Positions 35,501-43,557 are shown, counted from the stretch's first letter. The stretch: DNA of 64,000 nucleotides from Halobacillus naozhouensis (GCF_029714185.1 NZ_CP121671.1:248001-312000); one strand, 5' to 3'. Notes: generated from the letters alone by a model not told the origin. A program made the numbers and translations.

Positions 35501-36000
35501 ATCCCGCCTACCTGCTTATTATGGAGGAGTATCGTCACTTATGGACAGATTTAATACACGCTGAACTTCAAGTACTTCCGCTAATCGGAGTGTTAGTATT
35601 CCTGCGTCAGCACACATGGCCGGGCTATAAAAAGGTAATGAATCATGTTCAGCTTGGCTTACTGTTGGGGATCTCCGCGTTTTTAGTAGTAGATGCTATA
35701 TGGAGTCACACCATCTGGGATGCGTGGATCATTGGCAGTCTCTCTTTGATTTCCCTGATTGTTGGTATGCAGCTAAGAATTAAATCTTACTTTTTTGTGG
35801 GGGCAGGGGTGCTGATTTTTAACGTGATCTACCAAACACGCCCGTATTGGGGAAATCTACCTTGGTGGGTTTATCTTCTTCTCTCCGGACTTCTGTTAAT
35901 AGGGATTGCCAGTTACAATGAGTGGCAAAAACAAAAAGACCATAAACCCCTGGAGGAAATGGTGAAACGAATCTTTTCTGCTTTTAAGAAATGGAACTAG
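32575..36000 (+). CDS. Very large polytopic membrane protein, 1141 residues
   Basis: A charged N-terminal region of about 95 residues (QREKGFRKELKELREKHYI, then a Glu/Pro/Lys-rich stretch KPAKPKKVKTKEQ) precedes roughly 30 hydrophobic spans with very short loops and a short basic C-tail. There are no catalytic motifs I recognise. The architecture resembles DUF2157/SCO7613-type bacterial membrane proteins of unknown function. ATG 32575 is chosen after AAGGGGGCGAG. It is a single-gene unit just before an ABC exporter operon. Confidence 0.82.
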   Translation: MGELSREQREKGFRKELKELREKHYITSEEYNRVFDAHEQHVKSQYVEPEPADEQMEVPESVISQPKALKEKSVKPAKPKKVKTKEQVRERNITWSLILGVVLLLISGLVVATSQWEQMGAAMKVFSISFVSLFFLGLSYVTRKYLRIEQTAFAFLTLGSLLVPIVILAIGYFELLGDYLSLSGQGRYILGILGAAIPLPLYIKNAFNHQSRLFVWISFIFLSLTVGFTLGALKLPVDAFYLLLMLFNAILLFLYHRFEKKKIWKLFIKEMPLYAQVNLILSTLLMLTLFENELLYSFNLFLTAGLYMAMVFVYRTKEYQFVFSVLFAYGVYQLVEHSPLQAVDYVIYASAGMLYLGFAYAGRHHAFMKQAFTYTSGVISFFAFIYVSYEGILLHAEKGSVLLLSAYLIVALNYGVLAYFTREQVFEYLTPVFIFAAAWQLWMVTEPDWLNIEMFLFVVASVMLLYLGLWTKLKWLQPIKDSSFYESAVIMVLCIGFGAQTNEYGATAVMLFLFGVCAYLSFNKSTVKEVLDLAEWAFPVSWLLALVMFYFLMANHITGIRDVYGEAAHLAFSGLVLLAVSAGLRKVKEEKLSTSTFYISQSTYALSIFFLLNGPVVEPDWLRSLILMAGIGVFTWLVLRSAVAQLWVVVSLTVLAFYVSLVPLMSLQGLPEVLLFLIGAPVLLIGIGYVGARKWPEMNSYFFWVAHGSMVVLICIILLEQTISMRLTPYILLVPIAVYLYSSLINRQEWKVKLFLYASFSILFFLIGYTGLYYDLFKDISVKYTFMITSIILSLVWYGTPEVWKRRIEWYVIPFSVVGLFNIIYQTNQLHIIELVPILAYVVLICFFTWIRKWSVVTILPLLGTMSMWGGYRDVIDTPVLLSLLVLSFALLMGIGKFLYSRLIVKKGKTIVVDSFTWVAFLYIPYYTMFLDRDLTIWLQVLPCFLLSIWLILNRFRWKSRMVSSVFETLGMFSIYPAYLLIMEEYRHLWTDLIHAELQVLPLIGVLVFLRQHTWPGYKKVMNHVQLGLLLGISAFLVVDAIWSHTIWDAWIIGSLSLISLIVGMQLRIKSYFFVGAGVLIFNVIYQTRPYWGNLPWWVYLLLSGLLLIGIASYNEWQKQKDHKPLEEMVKRIFSAFKKWN

Positions 36001-36108
36001 AAGCGGGTGCGACAATATATTCCATGAAAGTTACAAGATCTGTGAAACATAATCCATACTTATTCGTAGAATAGGGGGATATGGAAAGAAAGGGAGGGGA
36101 TTTAAGTT

Positions 36109-37029
36109 ATGTCGGAACCCGTAATGCAATTAAAGAATCTAAAGAAAACGATAAGTGGTAAACCGATTATTAAAGGTTTGGACTTTGAGATTTATAGTGG
36201 TGAGGTATTTGGTTTCCTTGGACCAAACGGTGCTGGGAAAACGACTACCATTCGAATGATGGTTGGTCTTATGAGCATGACAGCTGGAGATGTGATCATC
36301 AAAGGTCAGAGCGTTAAAACCGATTTTAAAAACGCTGTGCGCCATGTAGGGGGTATTGTAGAGAATCCCGAGATGTACCCATTTATGACAGGGTGGAAGA
36401 ATCTTGTTCATTACTCACGGATGATGCCAGGCATCAGTAAGGAAAGAATACATGAAGTTGTGCGTCTCGTAGGACTTGAAAAAAGGATTAAAGATAAAGT
36501 ATCCAAATATTCGTTAGGAATGAGGCAGCGACTTGGGATTGCCCAGGCTCTTTTACACAATCCTTCCATTCTCATACTTGATGAACCCACTAATGGACTA
36601 GATCCTTCAGGAATTCGTGAGATTCGTTCTTACATAAGAAGACTTGCAGCTGAAGAAGGAGTAGCAGTTATTGTCTCAAGCCACATTTTATCTGAAATGG
36701 AAATGATGTGTGACCGAATTGGTATTATTAAAAATGGAGATCTTGTTTCCATTCAGTCTGTGGATGATGCTTTACAACAGTCGGAACAAAAGGAAGTAGC
36801 ACTTGAGGCACATCCTATGGAGAAGGCTTTTGAAATCCTGCAGCAAATTTTAGAAGGGCCTGTCACTCAGCATAAAGATGAGTTGGTATTTTCAATCAGG
36901 AAGACGGAGATTCCGAATGTCATCCAGAAACTTGTCGAACAAAATATTGATATCTACAGTGTGAACGTGAACCGTTCTACCTTGGAAGATAAATTTCTAG
37001 ACTTGATCGGAGAGGGAAGCATTGAGTAA
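36109..37029 (+). CDS. ABC transporter ATP-binding protein (BcrA/LanF-like)
   Basis: 306 residues. Walker A GPNGAGKTT near residue 39, FENPEMYPFMTGWKNL-like segment, signature YSLGMRQRLG, Walker B ILILDEPTNGLDP, SSHILSEMEMMCDRIG. The C-terminal region resembles bacitracin/lantibiotic immunity ATPases. AAAGGGAGGGG precedes the ATG. Its stop overlaps the TTG start of the permease. Confidence 0.93.
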   Translation: MSEPVMQLKNLKKTISGKPIIKGLDFEIYSGEVFGFLGPNGAGKTTTIRMMVGLMSMTAGDVIIKGQSVKTDFKNAVRHVGGIVENPEMYPFMTGWKNLVHYSRMMPGISKERIHEVVRLVGLEKRIKDKVSKYSLGMRQRLGIAQALLHNPSILILDEPTNGLDPSGIREIRSYIRRLAAEEGVAVIVSSHILSEMEMMCDRIGIIKNGDLVSIQSVDDALQQSEQKEVALEAHPMEKAFEILQQILEGPVTQHKDELVFSIRKTEIPNVIQKLVEQNIDIYSVNVNRSTLEDKFLDLIGEGSIE

Positions 37030-37978
37030 CTTTATCCAGCTAGTTAAGAATGAACAAATGAAGACTTATTCCCAGATAGCTACATGGGTGATGTATATCG
37101 TTTTAGCAATCTTTATTATTGGATTCGGTGTTGTTATGAAAGTTGATCAAACAATGACCGACGATCAGCAAGCCTCAGGAGACAACTGGAAGCAAGAACT
37201 GAAAGCTGAAAATGAACAGCTCCAGAAGGAAGCCGCGGAACAGGAATTTGTTGCACCCATAAACGAAAAGCAAATCACTATGAATGAATACCGGATCGAA
37301 AATAATGTAGAGCCGGACGGATATGATGTTTGGAATTTTGTTCAGGACAATAGGGCGAATATTTCCATAATCAGTCTACTGACGATTATTATAGCAGCGG
37401 GAATGATTGCGAATGAATTCAAATGGGGTTCCATTAAATTACTGCTGATCAGACCGATTTCCCGTACGAAAATATTAGCCTCGAAATATGTTTCTGTGCT
37501 AGTATTTGCGATGACCATGTTATTATTTTTATATGTACTCTCGTTTCTAACAGGTTCTGTTTTATTTGGCTTTGAAAACTTTATGGAACCTTATTTATAC
37601 TGGAAAGGGGAGGAAATCCAACAGGCCGCGATTTTCCAGTTTACGTTGTCCCAATATCTATTGAGCTCTGTGAATTTGATTATGATGGCAACTTTCGCAT
37701 TTATGATTTCTGCTATTTTTAGAAATAGTTCACTTGCAATTGGGATCGCGATTTTCCTAATGATGTCGGGAAATGCGATAGTGGGCTTTTTTAGTAGTAA
37801 AGAGTGGGCAAAATTTATTCTGTTTGCTAACACAAATTTGAACCAATTTTTCACAGGGACACCGGTCATATCGGATTTAACCTTAACCTTTTCCGTATCA
37901 ATACTTGTGGTTTACCTAGTGCTGTTCCTTGGTCTATCCTGGTTTTTCTTCTCCAAGCGGGATATAACGAATGTTTAG
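37022..37978 (+). CDS. ABC-2 type permease
   Basis: 318 residues. One N-terminal span, a Glu/Gln-rich extracytoplasmic loop of about 90 residues (ELKAENEQLQKEAAEQEF), then five spans with IIAAGMIANEFKWGSIKLLLIRPISRTKI typical of ABC-2 permeases. TTG start at 37022 with GAGGG six bases upstream. Pairs with the preceding ATPase to export a lipid-like or antimicrobial compound (family inference). Confidence 0.9.
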   Translation: MSNFIQLVKNEQMKTYSQIATWVMYIVLAIFIIGFGVVMKVDQTMTDDQQASGDNWKQELKAENEQLQKEAAEQEFVAPINEKQITMNEYRIENNVEPDGYDVWNFVQDNRANISIISLLTIIIAAGMIANEFKWGSIKLLLIRPISRTKILASKYVSVLVFAMTMLLFLYVLSFLTGSVLFGFENFMEPYLYWKGEEIQQAAIFQFTLSQYLLSSVNLIMMATFAFMISAIFRNSSLAIGIAIFLMMSGNAIVGFFSSKEWAKFILFANTNLNQFFTGTPVISDLTLTFSVSILVVYLVLFLGLSWFFFSKRDITNV

Positions 37979-38000
37979 TCAGTAAAGGAGTGTAAGTTAT

Positions 38001-38450
38001 ATGAAAAGAATTGTAGAAACCGTGTTTGTGGTGATAGGACTGCTTATTTATGGGATTGCAACTGCACTAAGCTTTGTTTTTCTCAATATCCAGGATAATG
38101 AAGGATGGAGAGCAGAGATGCAGAGTATGTTGAATCAAGATCCAAACTTTGAACAAGCTCAACTCTCTGTTGACCAAATAATGCAGGGTGTAGCATCTGT
38201 AGTCTGGGTCATTATCATTTCTGCTTTATTGGCAATTATTCTGGGGATTTTGGCTATTGTTTACCTTAAAGGAAATAAAAAGCCGAAAGCGGCCGGGATT
38301 ATCCTGATCATAACAGGGGTCGTTACAACAGTTGGAACACTCGGATTTGGACTGTTCGGCGGACTTGCTTTTCTGATTGCGGGAATTGTTGCTTTAGTCA
38401 GGAAAACGAAGCAGCCAATTGAAGGAGAAAGCTCTTCCGCAAGTTATTAA
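38001..38450 (+). CDS. DUF4064 membrane protein
   Basis: 149 residues, about four spans. N-terminal MKRIVETVFVVIGLLIYG, a short outside segment with LNQDPNFEQAQLS, then ILGILAIVYLKGNKKPKAAGIILIITG and GLFGGLAFLIAGIVALVRK. Function unknown. AAAGGAG precedes the ATG, 23 bases after the permease, so probably the last gene of the exporter operon. Confidence 0.85.
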   Translation: MKRIVETVFVVIGLLIYGIATALSFVFLNIQDNEGWRAEMQSMLNQDPNFEQAQLSVDQIMQGVASVVWVIIISALLAIILGILAIVYLKGNKKPKAAGIILIITGVVTTVGTLGFGLFGGLAFLIAGIVALVRKTKQPIEGESSSASY

Positions 38451-38464
38451 TTAATTCATAAGGA

Positions 38465-38494
38465 GAAGCATGGGCAGCTGCCCATGCTTTTTTT
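38465..38494 (+). terminator. Strong intrinsic terminator
   Basis: AAGCATGGGCAG and CTGCCCATGCTT are perfect arms with seven T after, 15 bases past the DUF4064 stop. Confidence 0.92.
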
Positions 38495-38630
38495 GCGGAA
38501 AAAACAGACTTCTCATATGTGCGGACCTTCGTATTGTAAGAAGAACAAATATGATATTCATTCATAAAAATGAATATTTGGAGAACAAGCTCACTAACTC
38601 CAATAATTATGTAAATATTTAAAAAACGGA

Positions 38631-38659
38631 TTGACAGTAGGTAATTTAACTATTATGAT
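38631..38659 (+). promoter_or_regulatory. SigA promoter of the SAM-riboswitch operon
   Basis: TTGACA, exactly 17 bases, TATGAT, ending 32 bases before the SAM aptamer. Confidence 0.85.
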
Positions 38660-38690
38660 AGGGTCTAATCATTCAATTAAATAGTGATAT

Positions 38691-38789
38691 CTTCTTATCA
38701 AGAGAGGCGGAGGGACTGACCCTGTGAAGTCTCGGCAACCAGCGTTTGCATGGTGCCAAATTCAGTGGATTGCATCCGAAGATAAGAAG
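38691..38789 (+). promoter_or_regulatory. SAM-I riboswitch (S-box)
   Basis: P1 arms CTTCTTATC and GATAAGAAG bracket the S-box landmarks AAGAGAGGCGGAGGGA, CTGGC-type pairing around CCCTGTGAAGTCTCGGCAACC, GGTGCCAAATTC and GGATTGCATCC. Binding of SAM should favour the following terminator. Confidence 0.97.
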
Positions 38790-38826
38790 GTCGTGTAAGA
38801 CGGATGTTTAATCGTCTACTATATAC

Positions 38827-38863
38827 GCCCTTTCTTGCTTCGTGAAGCAGGAGAGGGCTTTTT
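38827..38863 (+). terminator. SAM-controlled terminator
   Basis: GCCCTTTCTTGCTTC pairs with GAAGCAGGAGAGGGC and is followed by T; downstream of the S-box aptamer and about 160 bases before the sulfone monooxygenase start. Confidence 0.9.
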
Positions 38864-38874
38864 AATTGAATGAA

Positions 38875-38908
38875 AAAGGCAAAAGGTGCTGCAACACCTT
38901 CTGCCTTT
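38875..38908 (+). promoter_or_regulatory. Extra hairpin in the leader
   Basis: AAAGGC/GCCTTT and AAGGTG/CACCTT pair around a short loop, 12 bases after the SAM terminator. There is no T run, so it is not a typical terminator. Confidence 0.55.
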
Positions 38909-38941
38909 GCTGATCATTCAAGTCCTACCCGCCTAAGGGAA

Positions 38942-38995
38942 ATACGGACATCTATGACCATTATTATTAATGTATCATGGTCGTATTGTGTCCGT
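38942..38995 (+). promoter_or_regulatory. Long inverted repeat just before the gene
   Basis: ACGGACA (38944-38950) pairs with TGTCCGT (38989-38995), and GACCAT (38956-38961) with ATGGTC (38977-38982). It ends 27 bases before the ATG at 39023. It could be a protein operator or RNA structure. Confidence 0.55.
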
Positions 38996-39022
38996 CTACT
39001 TATGAAAGGAGACGGTTTAATT

Positions 39023-40111
39023 ATGGGAAATTTAAAATTTGCTTATTGGGTTCCGAATGTAAGTGGAGGGTTAGTGGTATCAAAGCTGCCCCAGCAAACG
39101 GATTGGAGTTTTGAAGCGAATAAGAGATATGCACAAATCGCTGAGGATTCGAACTATGATTTAGCATTATTACAAACAAGGTTTTTTGCAAGCTATGGAG
39201 CAGAATACCAGCTCGAAGCAATCACGTTAGCTTCAGCATTGGCAGCCGTTACAGATCGCCTGCAGCTGATTTCGGCGGTTCATCCCGGGCTATGGCATCC
39301 GGCCGTGTATGCCAAAATGCTGTCGACGCTGGATCAGATTAGTGGGGGGAGAGCCGCTGTTAACGTAGTGAGTGGCTGGTTTAAACAAGAATTTACTGGT
39401 TTCGGCGAACCTTGGCTCGAGCATGATGAACGATACCGCCGTTCTGAGGAGTTTATTCGAGTACTTCGTGAATTTTGGACAAAAGAAAAAGCTGCATTCA
39501 GCGGCGATTTTTACAAAATAAATGATGCGCCATCTAAACCAAAACCTGTTCAGGGAGGTAATCTTCCTATTTTCCAAGGAGGGAATTCTACAGCGGCCAA
39601 ACAGATGGCAGCACGTGTATCAGATTATTACTTTATGAATGGTAATACACTCGAAGGGTTCCAAAAACAAATTAATGAGGTGCGTGAGCTGGCACAGCAA
39701 GAGGGGCGCGAGGTGAAATTTGCAGCTCATGGTTTCGCGATTGTGAGGGATTCTGAAGAGGAAGCATATCAACAGTTAAACGATATCGTTCACGCTGCAG
39801 ATGATGAGGCAGTCGAAGGGTTTAAGCAGTCTGTAAAAGAAGCCGGTCAATCCACACAGGACAGGCAAGGCATGTGGGCTAATTCCAGCTATAAAGATCT
39901 TGTTCAATATAATGACGGATTCAAGACTGGCTTGATTGGTACAGCCGAACAGGTAGCAAATCAAATTATCGAGTTAAAAAAAATAGGTGTCGATTTGATT
40001 CTAACTGCACACTTTCATTATGAACAGGATCTTGAGCGCTTCGGGAAGGAGGTAATTCCGCTTGTAAAAGAGAAGGAAGCAAAGCTTAAAGCTGAAGGAG
40101 TTCTGGCATGA
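39023..40111 (+). CDS. sfnG: FMNH2-dependent dimethyl sulfone monooxygenase (SfnG-like)
   Basis: Luciferase-like monooxygenase of 362 residues. The opening KFAYWVPNVSGGLVVSK and QQTDWSFE is typical of SfnG, which converts dimethyl sulfone to methanesulfinate. Further LLM landmarks are ISAVHPGLWHPAVYAKM, GGRAAVNVVSGWFKQEFTGFGEPWLEHDERYRRSEEF, and LPIFQGGNS. ATG 39023 follows AAAGGAG; an in-frame extension to 38870 overlaps the leader hairpins. Followed with ATGA overlap by an FMN reductase, and preceded by a SAM riboswitch, so sulfur (methionine) limitation should induce it. Confidence 0.88.
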   Translation: MGNLKFAYWVPNVSGGLVVSKLPQQTDWSFEANKRYAQIAEDSNYDLALLQTRFFASYGAEYQLEAITLASALAAVTDRLQLISAVHPGLWHPAVYAKMLSTLDQISGGRAAVNVVSGWFKQEFTGFGEPWLEHDERYRRSEEFIRVLREFWTKEKAAFSGDFYKINDAPSKPKPVQGGNLPIFQGGNSTAAKQMAARVSDYYFMNGNTLEGFQKQINEVRELAQQEGREVKFAAHGFAIVRDSEEEAYQQLNDIVHAADDEAVEGFKQSVKEAGQSTQDRQGMWANSSYKDLVQYNDGFKTGLIGTAEQVANQIIELKKIGVDLILTAHFHYEQDLERFGKEVIPLVKEKEAKLKAEGVLA

Positions 40112-40698
40112 AGGTGTTAGGCCTGTCAGGAAGTGTAACGTTAAGCTCGAAGACGTGGATTTCAGTTAAACGAGCTATTGAAGCGGCTAAGAAAGCTATG
40201 CCTGAGGCTGAAGCAAAGCTTGTGCATCTCGGTGAGTACGATACTACGTTATGTGATGGACGTGATCCGTCGTTATATGAAGATGATACAAAAGCACTAA
40301 TAGACTTAATTGTTGAAGCTGACGCATTGATCATTGGGACGCCTGTCTATCGAGCTTCATTGACCGGGGCTTTGAAGAATGTCTTTGACTTAATTCCGAA
40401 TGATTCGTTAAGAGGCAAGGCTATTGGTTTCATTGCGACAGGAGGCAGTTATCACCACTATTTAGTGATCGATCACCAATTGAACCCACTCGCTAATTAC
40501 TTCCGAGCACATGTTATACCAGGAGGAGTGTACGTTCATAATGGTCATTTCAGTGAAGGAGAACTGGTGGATGAAGATGTTCAAAGCCGTTTACGTAAAT
40601 TGGGCGAGGCAGCTGTCCAGTTAACGGATCACCTTCAAAATAAGGATTTTGAGATTCAACAGCCATCGATCCCCAGGCGAAAACTGCATCAAACATAA
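40108..40698 (+). CDS. NAD(P)H-dependent FMN reductase (MsuE/SsuE-like)
   Basis: 196 residues, flavodoxin-like. The phosphate loop GLSGSVTLSSKT begins at residue 5. ALIIGTPVYRASLTGALKNVFD and GKAIGFIATGGSYHHYLVIDHQLNPLANYF are typical of reductases that feed alkanesulfonate and sulfone monooxygenases. GAAGGAG and a 4-base overlap with the monooxygenase show one operon; it should deliver FMNH2 to it. Confidence 0.9.
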   Translation: MKVLGLSGSVTLSSKTWISVKRAIEAAKKAMPEAEAKLVHLGEYDTTLCDGRDPSLYEDDTKALIDLIVEADALIIGTPVYRASLTGALKNVFDLIPNDSLRGKAIGFIATGGSYHHYLVIDHQLNPLANYFRAHVIPGGVYVHNGHFSEGELVDEDVQSRLRKLGEAAVQLTDHLQNKDFEIQQPSIPRRKLHQT

Positions 40699-40739
40699 AA
40701 AAGAAGTGCTGGCATTGATTCCAGCACTTCTTTTTTCTA
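40699..40739. terminator. Bidirectional terminator
   Basis: AAAAAGAAGTGCTGG and CCAGCACTTCTTTTT are perfect arms around an 8-nt loop between the FMN reductase and the minus-strand zinc-ribbon gene. Confidence 0.93.
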
Positions 40740-40913
40740 GTCCAAGATACGGTTTGTTTCGTCTACATCGGCCAACTGCCGATTCGCTACGTTTGTACCC
40801 TGAGGCATGAATCCATCACCATTGCAAATTTTACAAGTATAATGCCATTCTTCATCATCCATAAGCAATCCTCGTCCATCACACGCTAGACAAGCCTGAT
40901 CTCTACTGGGCAC
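40737..40913 (-). CDS. Small zinc-ribbon protein (YuiA-like), 58 residues
   Basis: GTG start behind AAAGGAGG. Two CxxCxGxG motifs (CLACDGRG near residue 8, CKICNGDG near 28) of the DnaJ zinc-finger kind flank EEWHYT. They are followed by an Asn/Asp-rich tail ending in NRILD. The pattern resembles YuiA-type small proteins of Bacillus; role unknown. Its stop overlaps the terminator. Confidence 0.78.
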   Translation of the reverse strand: MPSRDQACLACDGRGLLMDDEEWHYTCKICNGDGFMPQGTNVANRQLADVDETNRILD

Positions 40914-41046
40914 AGGATATCCTCCTTTGTTGGGGTGGTGTAACTAGTAATGTGTGCTTCTAGCCTCAAAAATATACCCAGGAAGGAAAAATAGGTTATC
41001 TGTTTCGTGAAACCGGGTAAAGCAGAAGAATTGGAGGGTGAGACCT

Positions 41047-41940
41047 ATGGCTATTGAAGATAGAAATGAACAAGATATAACATCTAGCGAGTCAGTGGAT
41101 CGTCCGAGCCGTCAGTTCTATATCCCATCCCAAATTATCGAAGAGTTTGGGGAAAAGGGAAGAGATCATTTAAATAAACCATTCAGTGGCCAGTTTCTAC
41201 TGGCTATGACGGCGGGTTCGTTTATGACATTCGGAGCTGTTTTTTCCATATTGTTAGCAGTCGGTGTGGAAACAAAAGGGATCTATCACTTATTGTCCGG
41301 GTTAGGGTTTGCAGCAGGTTATGCGATGGTATTTATTTCAGGCGCCGTGCTGTTCACGGAAATTAACGTCCTTCTGCCATCCTACTTGTTTAACAAAACC
41401 AATCTTATGAAAAAAAGTATCTATCGTTTCTGGGGTGCCACTTATATTGGAAACATTATCGGTGCCTTCTCAGTTGCCGTATTAATTCAATTGTCAGGCT
41501 CGCTCGCACCGGAATTTTATGCAGAGCTTTCGATATATTTAGATCATAAAATGAAGTTTTTAGAACATGGAGTTAAGGGCTGGTTTGAAGTGGTCATATC
41601 AGGGATATTGGCCAACTGGCTTATCGGTATGGCAGCCTTTTTGACGACTGCAGCACGGGATTTTACCGGTAAAGTTTTAGGAACCATTCTTCCGGTGGTT
41701 TTATTCGTTGCGGGTAACTTCCAGCACAGTGCTGCCAATATGGGGTACTTTAGTATGGGGCTCCTAGCCTCGGATCAATATACTTGGTATCAGTATATCT
41801 TCTTTAATCTTGTGCCGGCTAGTATTGGTAACTTAATTGGCGGTGCCATACTTGTATCACTTTTATTTTCTTACGCATACAAAGAAGATATTCAAACTTC
41901 TTTAGGACAGGGAAAACAAAAAAAGAAACAAAATCATTAA
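41047..41940 (+). CDS. Formate/nitrite transporter family protein
   Basis: 297 residues. Soluble N-terminal 45 residues, then six spans of the FNT (FocA/NirC) fold: FLLAMTAGSFMTFGAVFSILL, GLGFAAGYAMVFISGAVLFTEINVLL, FEVVISGILANWLIGMAAFL and the NLVPASIGNLIGGAILV half-helix region. Transports a small monovalent anion such as formate or nitrite. ATG 41047 follows TTGGAGGGTGAG. It stands alone and shares copy D of the palindrome as a probable terminator with catalase. Confidence 0.9.
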   Translation: MAIEDRNEQDITSSESVDRPSRQFYIPSQIIEEFGEKGRDHLNKPFSGQFLLAMTAGSFMTFGAVFSILLAVGVETKGIYHLLSGLGFAAGYAMVFISGAVLFTEINVLLPSYLFNKTNLMKKSIYRFWGATYIGNIIGAFSVAVLIQLSGSLAPEFYAELSIYLDHKMKFLEHGVKGWFEVVISGILANWLIGMAAFLTTAARDFTGKVLGTILPVVLFVAGNFQHSAANMGYFSMGLLASDQYTWYQYIFFNLVPASIGNLIGGAILVSLLFSYAYKEDIQTSLGQGKQKKKQNH

Positions 41941-41947
41941 GTTTTTC

Positions 41948-41996
41948 ATAAACCACCTCAGGTCATCCAGACTTTGGATGACCTGAGGTGGTTTAT
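41948..41996. repeat. Dispersed palindrome, copy D (22-bp arms)
   Basis: ATAAACCACCTCAGGTCATCCA, GACTT loop, exact inverted copy. It lies eight bases after one gene stop and 12 bases before the catalase stop, between convergent genes, so it can act as a two-way terminator. Confidence 0.93.
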
Positions 41997-42007
41997 TATT
42001 GAAATTG

Positions 42008-43471
42008 CTAGGCGTTTTGTGGGACTTGCAGGCCAAGGCCTTCAGCCACCCGTGTGCCGTATTCTGGATCTGCTTTGTAAAAGTGTTCAATTTGGCGAAG
42101 TTTCACTTCATCTCTTTCCACAGGTTTCATGGAATCAACAATGTTCTGAACGAGACGAGTTTGTTCTTCTTCACTGAGCAGACGGTAAAGATCTCCTGCC
42201 TGAGTGTAATGATCATTATGATCGTAGCCTACACTTTCTGCAAGTCCAGATACCTCATAAGCTGCTTGTTTGCTTTCAGGCTGTTCAGCAGGTCCCCCCA
42301 GACTGTTTGGTTCATAGTTTGGAGCGCCGCCTCCGTTACCATCGAAACGCATAAAGCCATCTCGCTGATAATTGTGCACCTGTGCCCTCGGGCGGTTAAC
42401 AGGAAGTGCCTCATGGTTAGCCCCAACACGATAGCGGTGTGCGTCAGAGTAGGCAAATAGTCGACCTTGCAGCATTTTATCAGGAGAGACATCAATTCCA
42501 GGTACGAGTGCACCAGGTGAAAGTGTTGCCTGTTCTACTTCTGCAAAGTAATTCTCAGGGTTTTGGTCAAGGACCATACGACCCACCTCAATGAGAGGGT
42601 AATCTTTTTGTGACCATACTTTTGTGACATCAAATGGGTCAAAACGGTACGTATTTGCATCCTTCAGCGGCATGATTTGTACATACAGCTTCCACGCTGG
42701 GTAGTCACCATTATCAATTGCAGCATACAAGTCCTCTGTATGGAAATCAGGGTTTTCCCCACTCAGGCGTGTACCTGTAGCCTCGTCAATATTTTTAACT
42801 CCTTGTTCCGTTCTGAAGTGATATTTCACCCAAACGGATTCACCATCAGCATTTGTCCACTTGAAGGTATGACTGCTGTAACCGTGCATATGTCTATAAG
42901 TAGCCGGAATACCACGATCAGAATGAAGAATGGTCACCTGGTGGAGCGATTCCGGTGAAAGTGAGAAGAAATCCCAAACCGCATTTGGGTCTTTCAGGTT
43001 CGTGGCTGGATTCCTTTTTTGCGTGTGAATAAAGTCTGGGAATTTAATAGCGTCTCTTAGGAAAAAGACCGGTGTATTGTTTCCAACCATGTCATAGTTG
43101 CCGTCCTCTGTATAAAACTTCAGTGCAAATCCGCGCGGGTCACGTACGGAATCAGCTGAGCCTTTCTCTCCGGCAACTGTCGAAAATCGGGCGAACATTG
43201 GAGTACGTTTACCAACCTCGTCCAAAAATTTAGCCTTCGTGTAGGCAGTAACATCATTTGTCACTTCGAAATATCCGTGAGCTCCTGCTCCTTTAGCATG
43301 GACAACACGCTCAGGCACGCGCTCACGGTTAAAGTGAGCCAACTTTTCTAATAAGTGTACATCTTGTATTAAAGTGGGTCCTCTTGACCCAGCGGTGATG
43401 GAATTCTGGTTGTCACCGACGGGAGTGCCGGCATTATTTGTTAAATACGGTTTGCGATTTTGATCTGTCAT
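42008..43471 (-). CDS. katA: Catalase
   Basis: Monofunctional small-subunit heme catalase, 487 residues: breaks down hydrogen peroxide in the cytoplasm. Active-site His in RVVHAKGAGAHGYFEV near residue 60, ARFSTVAGEKGSADSVRDPRGFALKFYTEDGNYD, NNTPVFF with the catalytic Asn, and the heme Tyr in RLFAYSDAHRYRVG near 338. GAGGGG precedes the ATG. PerR-like boxes lie upstream. Confidence 0.97.
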   Translation of the reverse strand: MTDQNRKPYLTNNAGTPVGDNQNSITAGSRGPTLIQDVHLLEKLAHFNRERVPERVVHAKGAGAHGYFEVTNDVTAYTKAKFLDEVGKRTPMFARFSTVAGEKGSADSVRDPRGFALKFYTEDGNYDMVGNNTPVFFLRDAIKFPDFIHTQKRNPATNLKDPNAVWDFFSLSPESLHQVTILHSDRGIPATYRHMHGYSSHTFKWTNADGESVWVKYHFRTEQGVKNIDEATGTRLSGENPDFHTEDLYAAIDNGDYPAWKLYVQIMPLKDANTYRFDPFDVTKVWSQKDYPLIEVGRMVLDQNPENYFAEVEQATLSPGALVPGIDVSPDKMLQGRLFAYSDAHRYRVGANHEALPVNRPRAQVHNYQRDGFMRFDGNGGGAPNYEPNSLGGPAEQPESKQAAYEVSGLAESVGYDHNDHYTQAGDLYRLLSEEEQTRLVQNIVDSMKPVERDEVKLRQIEHFYKADPEYGTRVAEGLGLQVPQNA

Positions 43472-43542
43472 TATTTCGGTCCCCTCTCAACATTTTCTAC
43501 ACTAATTATTATAATATAAATTTATTAAAAATCAATATCTAT

Positions 43543-43557
43543 TTATAATAATTTTAA
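43543..43557 (-). promoter_or_regulatory. PerR-like box upstream of katA
   Basis: TTATAATAATTTTAA matches the Per box (TTATAATNATTATAA) in 13-14 of 15 positions. A second AT-rich near-match lies at about 43505-43522. The region is AT-rich, so chance matches are possible. Confidence 0.55.

Noticed and set aside
38870..39022. N-terminal extension of the sulfone monooxygenase
   Set aside because: It runs through leader hairpins, has no ribosome site, and the family start is at 39023.
42008..42513. Long open frames opposite the catalase gene (e.g. plus strand 41999-42460)
   Set aside because: They are antisense shadows of katA with no ribosome site or family match.
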